DNA of 64,000 bases from UBA935 sp031556725 (GTDB lineage Bacteria > Bacillota > Clostridia > Lachnospirales > Lachnospiraceae), in assembly GCA_031556725.1 (NCBI GenBank), contig JAVBSL010000013.1, forward strand, positions 77,557 to 141,556, read 5' to 3'. The notes beneath the pieces are model-generated. The model had not been told where the DNA came from, ran no database searches, and worked only from the letters and a program-made list of their open reading frames with translations. A program made the translations under genes and the position numbers. Numbering within the stretch: position 1 is the first letter of the stretch; every line of letters starts with the position of its first letter. Below, piece after piece: positions 7,999 through 16,149 of the stretch.

Positions 7999-9104
7999 AA
8001 AATAGTAAAATACAAGCTTTTTTCAGAAGTAATGTATTTGCCGATATTTTGTCCTCAATAACAGCCATCTTAGTTGGACTGCTGGTAGGTCTTGTGATGC
8101 TTTTGTTTAGTAATCCTTCTCAGGCTTTGGGAGGCTTTGGTGCCATTTTATCCGGCGGTTTTGCCGACCTGAAAAGTATGGGACAAGTTTTATACTTTGC
8201 TACACCGATTATTATGACCGGCCTTTCCGTTGGCTTTGCAAACCGCACCGGTTTGTTTAACATCGGTGCACCGGGACAGTTTATTGTTGGAGCATATGCC
8301 GCTATCGTAGTAGGGGTAAAGTGTACCTTTTTACCGGGAGCTTTGCACTGGATCGTGGCGTTATTGGCAGCCATGCTGGCGGGTGCAATATGGGGAGCGG
8401 TTCCGGGAATCTTAAAGGCGTATCGAAATGTAAATGAAGTTATTGCCTGTATTATGATGAACTATATCGGGATGTATCTGGTTAATTATCTGATTACCCT
8501 GACTGTGTTTGACTCTCTTAAAAATCAGAGCATGAGGGTGGCTGATACGGCTAATATGCCGAAAATGGGCTTGGATATAATCTTTCGTGACGGCAATAAT
8601 ATTTCCAGTGCTAACAGCGGAATTGTAGTTGCCATTGTGATGGCAATTATTATGTATATTATTTTGGATAAGACGACCTTTGGCTATGAACTGAAGGCCT
8701 GCGGATTTAACCGGGATGCTGCAAGATATGCCGGCATCAATGAACACCGCAGCATTGTTTTTTCCATGGTAATTGCCGGAGCCATGGCCGGACTTGGGGG
8801 AGCTCTTTTATATCTGGCCGGTTCCGGAAAGGGAATTGATGTGATAGATGTGCTGGCAGCGGAAGGATTTAATGGGATTCCGGTAGCTTTGCTGGGATTG
8901 AATAATCCTATTGCCATAATTTTCTCCGGATTGCTGATTGCTTATCTGACGGTGGGCGGTTTTAATATGCAGCTTTATAACTTTGCACCACAGGTAATTG
9001 AGATTATTATTGCGATAATTATATATTTCAGTGCTTTTGCTTTATTGCTGAAGGGATTCATTCAGAGCAGAATGAAAAAGAGGAAGGAGGAGCAGGACAA
9101 ATGA
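7995..9104 (+). CDS. Nucleoside ABC importer permease, first subunit
   Basis: The protein has 369 residues and about nine to ten predicted membrane segments, a member of the BPD_transp_2 family (NupP/YufP-like). The family motif FANRTGLFNIGAPGQFIVGAY lies near residue 81, and the cytoplasmic coupling segment ELKACGFNRDAARYAGIN near residue 231. A basic tail (RMKKRKEEQDK) ends the protein. It overlaps the ATPase gene by 4 bases and the second permease gene by 4 bases, so the three should be made in fixed proportion. Confidence 0.93.
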   Translation: MKNSKIQAFFRSNVFADILSSITAILVGLLVGLVMLLFSNPSQALGGFGAILSGGFADLKSMGQVLYFATPIIMTGLSVGFANRTGLFNIGAPGQFIVGAYAAIVVGVKCTFLPGALHWIVALLAAMLAGAIWGAVPGILKAYRNVNEVIACIMMNYIGMYLVNYLITLTVFDSLKNQSMRVADTANMPKMGLDIIFRDGNNISSANSGIVVAIVMAIIMYIILDKTTFGYELKACGFNRDAARYAGINEHRSIVFSMVIAGAMAGLGGALLYLAGSGKGIDVIDVLAAEGFNGIPVALLGLNNPIAIIFSGLLIAYLTVGGFNMQLYNFAPQVIEIIIAIIIYFSAFALLLKGFIQSRMKKRKEEQDK

Positions 9105-10054
9105 GTATCCTTTATTTTATTATACAACAAACAATGTTTTTCTCCATTCCGCTGCTCATAGTTGCTCTTGGCGGGATGTTTTCGGAGCGCAGCGGTGTTA
9201 TCAATATAGCCCTTGAGGGTATCATGATTATGGGAGCCTTTACGGGTATTTTGTTTATTTCTACTTTCCAGAGTGTTTTACCGGGACAGCCCATTCTTCT
9301 GATGGCTATCGTCATTTCGGCACTGACCGGCGTGGTGGTGTCCCTTGCTCATGGATATGCATCCATTCATATGAAAGCCAATCAGGTAATCAGCGGTACG
9401 GCGATTAATATGTTTGCACCGGCCTTTGCTATTTATGTGGCCAGAATGATCCGTACCGTTCAGCAGGTTCCTTTTGTGAATCAGTTTCGTATTGAAAAGG
9501 TGCCGGGTTTGGGAAGTATCCCCGTGATTGGGCCATTACTGTTCCAGAACACTTACCTGACAACTTATCTGGGATTTTTGCTGTTGTTCCTGTCTTGGCT
9601 GCTGCTTTATAAAACCCGCTTCGGATTACGGCTGCGTTCCTGCGGGGAGCATCCCCAGGCAGCCGATTCGGTGGGTATCAACGTATACAAGATGCGATAT
9701 GCGGGTGTTATGATCTCCGGTGCATTGGCGGGCGTGGGTGGTTTGGTGTTTGTTATTCCCACGTCAACCCAGTTTAATGCAACCGTATCGGGATATGGAT
9801 TTTTGGCATTGGCAGTATTGATTTTCGGCCAATGGAAACCGGGAAAAATCGTGGTTGCAGCTTTCTTTTTTGGATTGATGAAAGCGATAGCCTCTTCCTA
9901 CTCGGGCATTTCCTTCATGCAGAATATTCCGATCCCCAGCAATGTGTATAAGATGATTCCTTATATCGCAACATTAATCGTACTTGCTTTCACATCGAAA
10001 AACTCCATGGCGCCCCGGGCGGAAGGAATTCCATACGATAAAGGAAGCAGATAA
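9101..10054 (+). CDS. Nucleoside ABC importer permease, second subunit
   Basis: The protein has 317 residues and is hydrophobic throughout, of the NupQ/YufQ type. Shared motifs with its partner are FSERSGVINIALEGIMIMGAF near residue 26 and LRLRSCGEHPQAADSVGINVYKMRY near residue 176 (key residues only are cited). Its ATG overlaps the upstream stop. With the first permease it should form the heterodimeric channel. The DMT-family gene follows after 14 bases. Confidence 0.93.
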   Translation: MSILYFIIQQTMFFSIPLLIVALGGMFSERSGVINIALEGIMIMGAFTGILFISTFQSVLPGQPILLMAIVISALTGVVVSLAHGYASIHMKANQVISGTAINMFAPAFAIYVARMIRTVQQVPFVNQFRIEKVPGLGSIPVIGPLLFQNTYLTTYLGFLLLFLSWLLLYKTRFGLRLRSCGEHPQAADSVGINVYKMRYAGVMISGALAGVGGLVFVIPTSTQFNATVSGYGFLALAVLIFGQWKPGKIVVAAFFFGLMKAIASSYSGISFMQNIPIPSNVYKMIPYIATLIVLAFTSKNSMAPRAEGIPYDKGSR

Positions 10055-10068
10055 AGGAAGGTGCCGGT

Positions 10069-10977
10069 TTGTATTATATATTATCGATTATAGCAGGTGT
10101 TATCATCTCCGTTATGATCATGGTGAATGGGGCTCTTACGGGTTACTATGGAACCATGCAGGCTACGGTGATCATTCATATCGTGGGTCTGATTTTTATC
10201 AGTTTATGGATCTTAAAAAAGAAGGAAAATCCCTTTTCAGGAAAAAGGCTGCCGTTTTATCTATATTTGGGAGGTGCATTGGGCACCTTTACGACGGTAT
10301 TTAATAATGCGGCATTTGGAAAAATCAGTGTTTCGGCAATATTAGCGCTCTGTCTTTTTGGACAGAGCGTAAATTCCATTTTGATTGATGAGTATGGATG
10401 GTTTAAAATGCCCAGAACCAGATTCAATCCCAGAAAATTATGGGGATTGTTTATTATCCTGCTGGGCATTGTTTTTATGATATTTCCTATGGACTGGCAG
10501 TCTTCTATGATAGTGGCAATAGTTATGTCTTTTCTTTCCGGGGTGACGATTGTTACTTCCAGAACGGTTAATGCATGGCTGGCGGCCGAAACCAGTGAAT
10601 TGAAAAGTACCTTTTTTAACTATGTGATAGGCCTTGCGGGAGCAGGTATTCTTCTTTTTACCATGGGTGGGGGAATACAGAAGAGTGCGGTATCCTTATC
10701 GATTCCGCAGATATGGATATTTACCGGTGGCTTACTGGGGGTTTTTGTTGTTTTGATTTCCAATATGACGGTAGCCAAAATATCATCTTTTTCCATGACG
10801 TTACTGATGTTTATCGGTCAGGTGTTTACCGGTATTGTGCTGGACATCTTTTTGAGCGGGGAATTTTCGTTTAAAAATCTGGTTGGCGGAATATGTGTCA
10901 GTGGGGGCTTAATTGTGAATATGTTAATTGATAGGAAGGTGGAGCAAAGAAATAATAACACCTCAGACCCTCTTTGA
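10069..10977 (+). CDS. DMT-superfamily transporter (DUF606/YdcZ type)
   Basis: The protein has 302 residues with about ten hydrophobic segments. It shows the two-fold repeat of DUF606 proteins: IAGVIISVMIMVNGALTGYYG at the start, LGGALGTFTTVFNNAAFGKIS after the third segment, and TGGLLGVFVVLISNMTVAKIS in the second half. The start is TTG behind AAGGAAGGTG. It lies 14 bases after the permease gene in the same direction, so it may export or import a product of nucleoside breakdown. The substrate is not predictable from sequence. Confidence 0.85.
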   Translation: MYYILSIIAGVIISVMIMVNGALTGYYGTMQATVIIHIVGLIFISLWILKKKENPFSGKRLPFYLYLGGALGTFTTVFNNAAFGKISVSAILALCLFGQSVNSILIDEYGWFKMPRTRFNPRKLWGLFIILLGIVFMIFPMDWQSSMIVAIVMSFLSGVTIVTSRTVNAWLAAETSELKSTFFNYVIGLAGAGILLFTMGGGIQKSAVSLSIPQIWIFTGGLLGVFVVLISNMTVAKISSFSMTLLMFIGQVFTGIVLDIFLSGEFSFKNLVGGICVSGGLIVNMLIDRKVEQRNNNTSDPL

Positions 10978-10993
10978 TGACATTGGGGTCTGA
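10963..10993. terminator. Possible terminator between convergent genes
   Basis: TCAGACCC (10963-10970) pairs with GGGTCTGA (10986-10993). The left arm covers the last codons of the DMT gene. There is no U-run, so termination is uncertain. Confidence 0.35.
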
Positions 10994-11012
10994 AGGTCAC
11001 AGAATTCGCTGA

Positions 11013-11515
11013 TTACTTTTTCTTAATTGGAATCCAAATTTCAACACCATAGTTAGAATCTCTGTCGCCGTAGTATAGTTCCAAATCAAAGTCGCAATCA
11101 GCATGTTCATAATTAGCCAGGGGGAACCATTCGGAATATATTCTTTGCCATGTCTCATGCAGATTGGTGTTATCTTGTGATGCCCATACAACACTGAAAA
11201 CTGCCCATGTTTGCTTTGGTATGCTCAATACGGTGTAGCCGGCTGATTTAGCATCCGCGTGCTTTATGCAACCGATCATATACTTCATGCTTCCGTTTGG
11301 ATTATGACCGTAGGTTACTCCGGCATCCAGTAATTCGTTTGGCTTCTTTTCGGCCGCTTTTGCAAGAGCGGCACACCTGTAATAAATGAAAACATTCTTT
11401 GGAAATGGTACGTAGAGCAACACGCCATTTTTGCAGCTTCATCAAAACTGATCGTTTCTGTCAAGTTTGCTTCAATATAATCCATAGCAGAGTTCATCCT
11501 GTCAAGCCAGTCCAT
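11013..11515 (-). pseudogene. Broken AraC-family regulator with GyrI-like ligand domain
   Basis: Two reading frames on the minus strand together give the ends of one known architecture. The first frame (from 11515) encodes the start of an AraC helix-turn-helix domain: MDWLDRMNSAMDYIEANL, then DEAAKMACCSTYHFQRMF. The second frame (ending 11013) encodes the end of a GyrI-like small-molecule domain: KPNELLDAGVTYGHN, WQRIYSEWFP, EHADCDFDLELYYGD and VEIWIPI. Intact members are about 280-300 residues; only about 165 codons remain, and the frame changes near 11340-11370. The simplest reading is an internal deletion of roughly 120 codons that also shifted the frame. The remaining protein-level similarity is high, so the loss seems recent. 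Confidence 0.85.
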
Positions 11516-11760
11516 CGCAACTCCTCCTTTTAAGATGAATTGTATATGAAAATCTTCCTGTTTTCATGATAATCCATGCACGAAATAATCAGCTGGTGAC
11601 CAACAAAAACTGTTTTCATTATACATCCACAATTCGATCAAAGCAATTGAACTGATATACGGCAAAACAAAAATAGAAAGTAAACTATATTGTAGTAAGG
11701 CTTGCACTTTTGTTACTTTTATTATACGATATCTTTAGTCAATTACGGAAAGGAAACAAA

Positions 11761-13047
11761 ATGAATATACTATTAAAAGGTGGTTTGGTACTGCAGCATA
11801 GTTCAGAAAAGTTCAGTATTGAAAAAAAAGATATTTATATTAGTGAAGATAAGATCGCCGGTATCGGCAGTTGCCCCCAGGGATTTATAGCGGATAAAAC
11901 CGTTGATGCCGGTCAAAAGTTAATGTTGCCGGGATTAATAAATGCCCATACTCATGCCTATATGACTTTACTCAGAAATGCCGCTGATGACCTGGCCTTT
12001 GATGAATGGTTATTTAAAAACGTAATGCCCATGGAAGAACGGCTGACGGAAGAGGATGCCTACTGGGGTAACCTGTTAGGCTGCATGGAAATGATAAAAA
12101 CCGGTACAACCAATTTTTTGGACATGCATATGTTTAACAATCAAACTGCTCTTGCAGCCAAAAAGATCGGTATGCGGGCAGTGATTTCCAGAGGCGTAGT
12201 GGGTGGGGCTGAGGATATTAATAACAGCTACCGGATTGAGGAAGCTTTTGCCGAGATGAAAGAGCATCAGAGTGATCTCCTTAGTTTCTGTCTGGCACCC
12301 CATGCAATCTATACCTGTGATGTTGATTTCTTAAAGCATGTCAGTGATCTGGCTTATAAGAATCAACTGCGGTTAAACATCCATCTTTCCGAATCCAAAA
12401 ATGAAGTGGACAACTGTCTGAAACAGCACAATATGACACCGGTAGAACTGTTAGAAAAGATTGATTTTTTCAAGGCTCCAACCATTGCCGCTCATTGTGT
12501 TAACTTAACAGAAAATGACATCAAGATTTTAAAGACAAGAAATGTAAGTGCAGTTACCAATCCGGTCAGTAATATGAAGCTGGGAAATGGTTTTGCACCC
12601 ATGAAGGAACTTTTGCAGGCGGGCATAAATGTTTGTATCGGCACGGATGGCTCGGCCAGCAATAATACCTTGAACTTGTTTAGAGAAATGAGTATATTAT
12701 CCTTTGTTCACAAGGGAAATAACGAGGATGCCTGTATACTGAATGCATTGGAAACCTTTAACATGGCAACCATCAATGGCGCCAGGGCCTTAGGCATGGA
12801 GGATTCTCTGGGACGGATTGATGTGGGAATGAAGGCGGATCTTTCAATTATTAACTTAAATACTCCGCAATTACAGCCCTGCAGCAATCTGATGTCGGCG
12901 ATTATCTATTCCATGAATGGTTCGGAAGTGGAAAGCGTCATCATAAATGGGAAGTTTGTAATGGAAAACAATAAATTTACCAATATAGACGAAGAAGAAG
13001 TTTACGAACAGGTAAATAAAATAAGAAGGAGAATAGAACATGCATAA
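11761..13047 (+). CDS. mtaD: MtaD-type amidohydrolase (S-adenosylhomocysteine/methylthioadenosine deaminase)
   Basis: The protein has 428 residues, of the metal-dependent amidohydrolase superfamily. Metal ligands are visible: NAHTHAYMTLLRN (His63, His65), the later His in LNIHLSESKNEV, AHCVNLT, and GTDGSASNN with the catalytic Asp. The family removes the 6-amino group of adenine in S-adenosylhomocysteine, methylthioadenosine or adenosine. The ATG at 11761 is used because the protein then begins MNILLKGG as expected; a longer in-frame start at 11710 adds an unrelated leader. The gene overlaps the following adenosylhomocysteinase-like gene by 8 bases, which ties its function to S-adenosylhomocysteine recycling. 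Confidence 0.88.
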   Translation: MNILLKGGLVLQHSSEKFSIEKKDIYISEDKIAGIGSCPQGFIADKTVDAGQKLMLPGLINAHTHAYMTLLRNAADDLAFDEWLFKNVMPMEERLTEEDAYWGNLLGCMEMIKTGTTNFLDMHMFNNQTALAAKKIGMRAVISRGVVGGAEDINNSYRIEEAFAEMKEHQSDLLSFCLAPHAIYTCDVDFLKHVSDLAYKNQLRLNIHLSESKNEVDNCLKQHNMTPVELLEKIDFFKAPTIAAHCVNLTENDIKILKTRNVSAVTNPVSNMKLGNGFAPMKELLQAGINVCIGTDGSASNNTLNLFREMSILSFVHKGNNEDACILNALETFNMATINGARALGMEDSLGRIDVGMKADLSIINLNTPQLQPCSNLMSAIIYSMNGSEVESVIINGKFVMENNKFTNIDEEEVYEQVNKIRRRIEHA

Positions 13048-14287
13048 GAGCGACATAAGGGATATTAATCTGGCAAGCGAAGGAGTTAAGAAAATTGATT
13101 GGGTAAAGAATAATATGCCCATCTTAAACAGCATTGAGGAAGAGTTCCGGTTAAAAAAACCTTTTGCCGGCAAGCGGGTTGCGTTATCAATCCACCTGGA
13201 GGCTAAGACAGCATATTTGTGCAGGGTATTGGCAGCCGGCGGTGCCGAAATGTTCATTACCGGAAGTAATCCCCTGTCTACCCAGGATGATGTGGCAGCC
13301 GGACTGGTAAGTGAAGGTATGAATGTTTATGCCTGGTATGGTGCCACCGCAGAAGAATATGAGAGTCATTTACGAAAAGCGATTGAAGGCAAACCCAATA
13401 TTATTATTGATGATGGCGGTGATCTGGTTAACCTGGTACATACCGAATATCCTGAACTGATACCGGATATTATCGGCGGATGTGAAGAAACCACTACCGG
13501 TATTTTAAGATTAATAGCCATGAACAATGCCAAGGCATTAAAGTTCCCCATGATCCTGGTTAATAATGCGCAATGTAAGTTTTTATTCGACAACAGATAC
13601 GGTACCGGTCAATCGGTTTGGGATGGTATCAACAGAACCACAAACTTGGTGGTTGCCAGTAAAACCGTAGTAGTTTCCGGCTATGGCTGGTGTGGAAAAG
13701 GTGTTGCAATGCGGGCTAAAGGACTTGGAGCCAAAGTAGTCATCACCGAAATAGATCCGGTAAAGGCAATCGAAGCCTTGATGGATGGTTTTAGCGTCAT
13801 GGAAATGAGCGAAGCAGCAGCAATCGGGGACTTTTTTGTTACAGTAACGGGCTGTAAAGATGTTATCAGTGAAAAACATTTTGCATTGTTGAAGGATGGA
13901 GCAATCTTATGTAATGCCGGACACTTTAATGTAGAGGTTAATGTAGACAGACTGGCAGAGGTTGCCGATGAAGTTGCCGAAAAGAGAAAAAATATCATGG
14001 GATACCGGATCGGCGATAAATGGGTTTATGTACTTGCAGAAGGCCGTTTGGTTAACCTGGCAGCCGGTGACGGACATCCCGCAGAAATCATGGATATGAG
14101 CTTTGCGATTCAGGCATTATGCGCCCAGCACTTAGCCGAAGGTAAGGGCGAAATTACGGATATGGTAATGTCGGTTCCCACGGAAATTGATAATGAAGTA
14201 GCCCGCAGAAAGTTAAAAGCATTGAACGTATCCATTGATAAGCTCACAGAGGATCAAGAAACCTATTTGGATAGCTGGCAAATTTAA
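13040..14287 (+). CDS. ahcY: Adenosylhomocysteinase family protein, possibly S-inosylhomocysteine hydrolase
   Basis: The protein has 415 residues. SAHH-family marks are GSNPLSTQDDVAAGL, IIDDGGDLVNLVHTEYP, EETTTGILRL, the NAD-binding loop GYGWCGKG (residues about 213-220), TGCKDVI, CNAGHFNVEV and LAEGRLVNLAAGDGHP. It lacks the KPDHYRY-type C-terminus of eukaryotic and proteobacterial enzymes. In the HLEAKTA segment (residues 52-58), Lys56 stands where the human enzyme has Glu59 and Glu54 where it has Thr57; these positions contact adenine in the classical enzyme (from memory). Together with the overlapping deaminase gene this suggests hydrolysis of S-inosylhomocysteine to homocysteine and inosine, as reported for Methanocaldococcus. 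A plain SAH hydrolase is the alternative. Confidence 0.9.
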   Translation: MHKSDIRDINLASEGVKKIDWVKNNMPILNSIEEEFRLKKPFAGKRVALSIHLEAKTAYLCRVLAAGGAEMFITGSNPLSTQDDVAAGLVSEGMNVYAWYGATAEEYESHLRKAIEGKPNIIIDDGGDLVNLVHTEYPELIPDIIGGCEETTTGILRLIAMNNAKALKFPMILVNNAQCKFLFDNRYGTGQSVWDGINRTTNLVVASKTVVVSGYGWCGKGVAMRAKGLGAKVVITEIDPVKAIEALMDGFSVMEMSEAAAIGDFFVTVTGCKDVISEKHFALLKDGAILCNAGHFNVEVNVDRLAEVADEVAEKRKNIMGYRIGDKWVYVLAEGRLVNLAAGDGHPAEIMDMSFAIQALCAQHLAEGKGEITDMVMSVPTEIDNEVARRKLKALNVSIDKLTEDQETYLDSWQI

Positions 14288-14305
14288 TTTGCCAGCAATT
14301 CTTTT
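14275..14305 (+). terminator. Terminator of the mtaD-ahcY operon
   Basis: CTGGCAAAT (14275-14283) pairs with ATTTGCCAG (14287-14295) around TTA, followed by CAATTCTTTT. The stem includes the stop codon of the upstream gene. On the other strand it is close to the end of the convergent membrane protein gene and may serve both. Confidence 0.75.
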
Positions 14306-16019
14306 AGTCTGTACCCAAAGAATAACCGTCTTTGGGTGACTGCCCTACTACCAGAGTATCCAGCATATCTTCGTCATTTAGATAGGGGAATACATAATAT
14401 CCACAGACAATAGAACCGTCTTTTTCCCGGATATAAAAGGTCTGTCCGTCTTTTTCTACAGGCACCATCTGATGTTGTTCATAATCAGCCTGCTTGATCA
14501 GATAATGGGGAAATGCTGTTTTGACATAGCCTAACGTCCGATAACTGTAAAATCCGCCGTATAGTGCAAATATACCCAGTGCACCAAGGGTTGCTAATAA
14601 GGTAATATACTTAAAAGCGCCTTTTTCTTTTTGCTTTAAATAAACGGCCGGAACCACAGCCAGAGGAGTGAGTAAAAGTGCCCAGCAGTATTTTACCTGC
14701 GGTATTGTCATGAGCCAATATACGAGTCCGATATAAACGACTGCCCGGAGGAATATAAGCCGAAGGTCCTGCTTTCTCCCGGTCAGTAAATCTCGAATGA
14801 TCATAACCACATCAAACAGGAACATACCCATTATTCCCAGATATAATATTTTGTGACTTGCCGAATCATTGCGGAACCATTGCGGAATCCAGGCCAGTCC
14901 ATTATTTAAGGTTTCATCCATGGAGGCATTTACGGCCCTGGCACCATGAATCATGCTATCCACGGAATAACGCAAGACCTCTATATCTATTTTCCAGGGC
15001 ACTTTGAAAAAATCCGCTCCACTGGCCAGATATACCAGATATCCGCTGGTTATAACATTGGTAATAAAGAACGGTACGATCACCAAAAGACCGGTCAGGA
15101 TATAAACGGCGATTTCCTTCCAGGCTTTTTGCCTGATTAAAAGGACTGCCGGGTAAATTACCAAAAGCACTATGATGACTGCCGAGGTTTTGGCGACTGT
15201 TGCAAAAACTGCTAAAACGCATAAAAAGGCATAGGGGAAAATAATCACTTTCCGGTTATCATCAGACTCTTCGGTCAGACTTATCCATTCTGTTAAAATG
15301 AAGAAAATCAAACAATTGGGAAGCGTATCCGTATATGGATCGGTAAAAAAGGCGGTAATGATGATAATGTATATGATTTCCGCTCCTGCCAAAGCATCGG
15401 CAATATGGTGCTTTCGCTGTTTTGCACCCAATAGGCGGAAAGCACCGTGGAGAAAGAGCAGTAAACCGAAATACCCACCAGCACCCTTTAAGGATTGTCC
15501 GAATATAAATTTCATGCTGTATAAAGCGTCAAAATAATGCTGTGCGCCATTGAAACCCAGTGAATAAAAGAGATTGGAAACGCCCTTTACACAGCCGTAT
15601 TCCTCAATCCAGCGGATGGTCTGAGCGTGATACCAGTCGGTGTCAATTAATTTAGGAGGACCGGAGGAAACAAGAGCAAATAAAATAACCGGAAGTAAAC
15701 CTAAGCATACGGAAAGAAAAGGTTTTTCCTTAAATATATGTAAATCCTTATCTAATTCCGCAAGTAATGATTTTCTGCTGATTACGATATAGAGGATGCA
15801 GACGAGAATAATAATCAGATTGGCAAGCATACCGACACCGCCAAAGAGGCTGAAGACTTGTGCATAGCAGGTGGTAATCATAATTCCGGCAAATAATTTA
15901 TGAAATAAGCTCATTTCGACATCTGTTTTTAATATTTTTTTTATTAAGCAGATGAAAGCATTGCCCATTAAGTAAGTAGTAATGCCTATATATAGCCAAT
16001 TACATAAAATAGTTATCAT
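14304..16019 (-). CDS. Polytopic membrane protein, GT-C-like
   Basis: The protein has 571 residues from the ATG at 16019, with about twelve or more hydrophobic segments. The C-terminal 75 residues (from about HYLIKQADYEQHQMVPVE) are soluble. An LIDTDWYHAQTIRWIEEYGCVKG segment lies in the first extracytoplasmic loop (residues about 125-150); acidic residues there are typical of GT-C glycosyltransferases that use polyprenyl-phosphate sugars. It resembles the LIC_10190-type membrane proteins. GGAGGAAC precedes the chosen ATG; the in-frame TTG 12 bases upstream falls inside that site. A role in envelope glycan assembly is likely but not proven, and the neighbour on the right is another large membrane protein. 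Confidence 0.7.
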   Translation of the reverse strand: MITILCNWLYIGITTYLMGNAFICLIKKILKTDVEMSLFHKLFAGIMITTCYAQVFSLFGGVGMLANLIIILVCILYIVISRKSLLAELDKDLHIFKEKPFLSVCLGLLPVILFALVSSGPPKLIDTDWYHAQTIRWIEEYGCVKGVSNLFYSLGFNGAQHYFDALYSMKFIFGQSLKGAGGYFGLLLFLHGAFRLLGAKQRKHHIADALAGAEIIYIIIITAFFTDPYTDTLPNCLIFFILTEWISLTEESDDNRKVIIFPYAFLCVLAVFATVAKTSAVIIVLLVIYPAVLLIRQKAWKEIAVYILTGLLVIVPFFITNVITSGYLVYLASGADFFKVPWKIDIEVLRYSVDSMIHGARAVNASMDETLNNGLAWIPQWFRNDSASHKILYLGIMGMFLFDVVMIIRDLLTGRKQDLRLIFLRAVVYIGLVYWLMTIPQVKYCWALLLTPLAVVPAVYLKQKEKGAFKYITLLATLGALGIFALYGGFYSYRTLGYVKTAFPHYLIKQADYEQHQMVPVEKDGQTFYIREKDGSIVCGYYVFPYLNDEDMLDTLVVGQSPKDGYSLGTD

Positions 16020-16149
16020 ATGTTCCTCCAAAGTTTTAGATTTCTATTTATTAATAAATCCTTATTATTGTACCATATTCCTTCCATAAATTGGATTTTT
16101 TTTGTATAATAATAGCGAAACCAAACGAAATATGAGGAGATTGTAACTA

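Noticed and set aside
11516..11760. Possible SAM or SAH riboswitch upstream of mtaD
   Set aside because: Only a simple ATGAAAA/TTTTCAT hairpin (11546-11567) was found; no conserved core of SAM or SAH riboswitches is visible.
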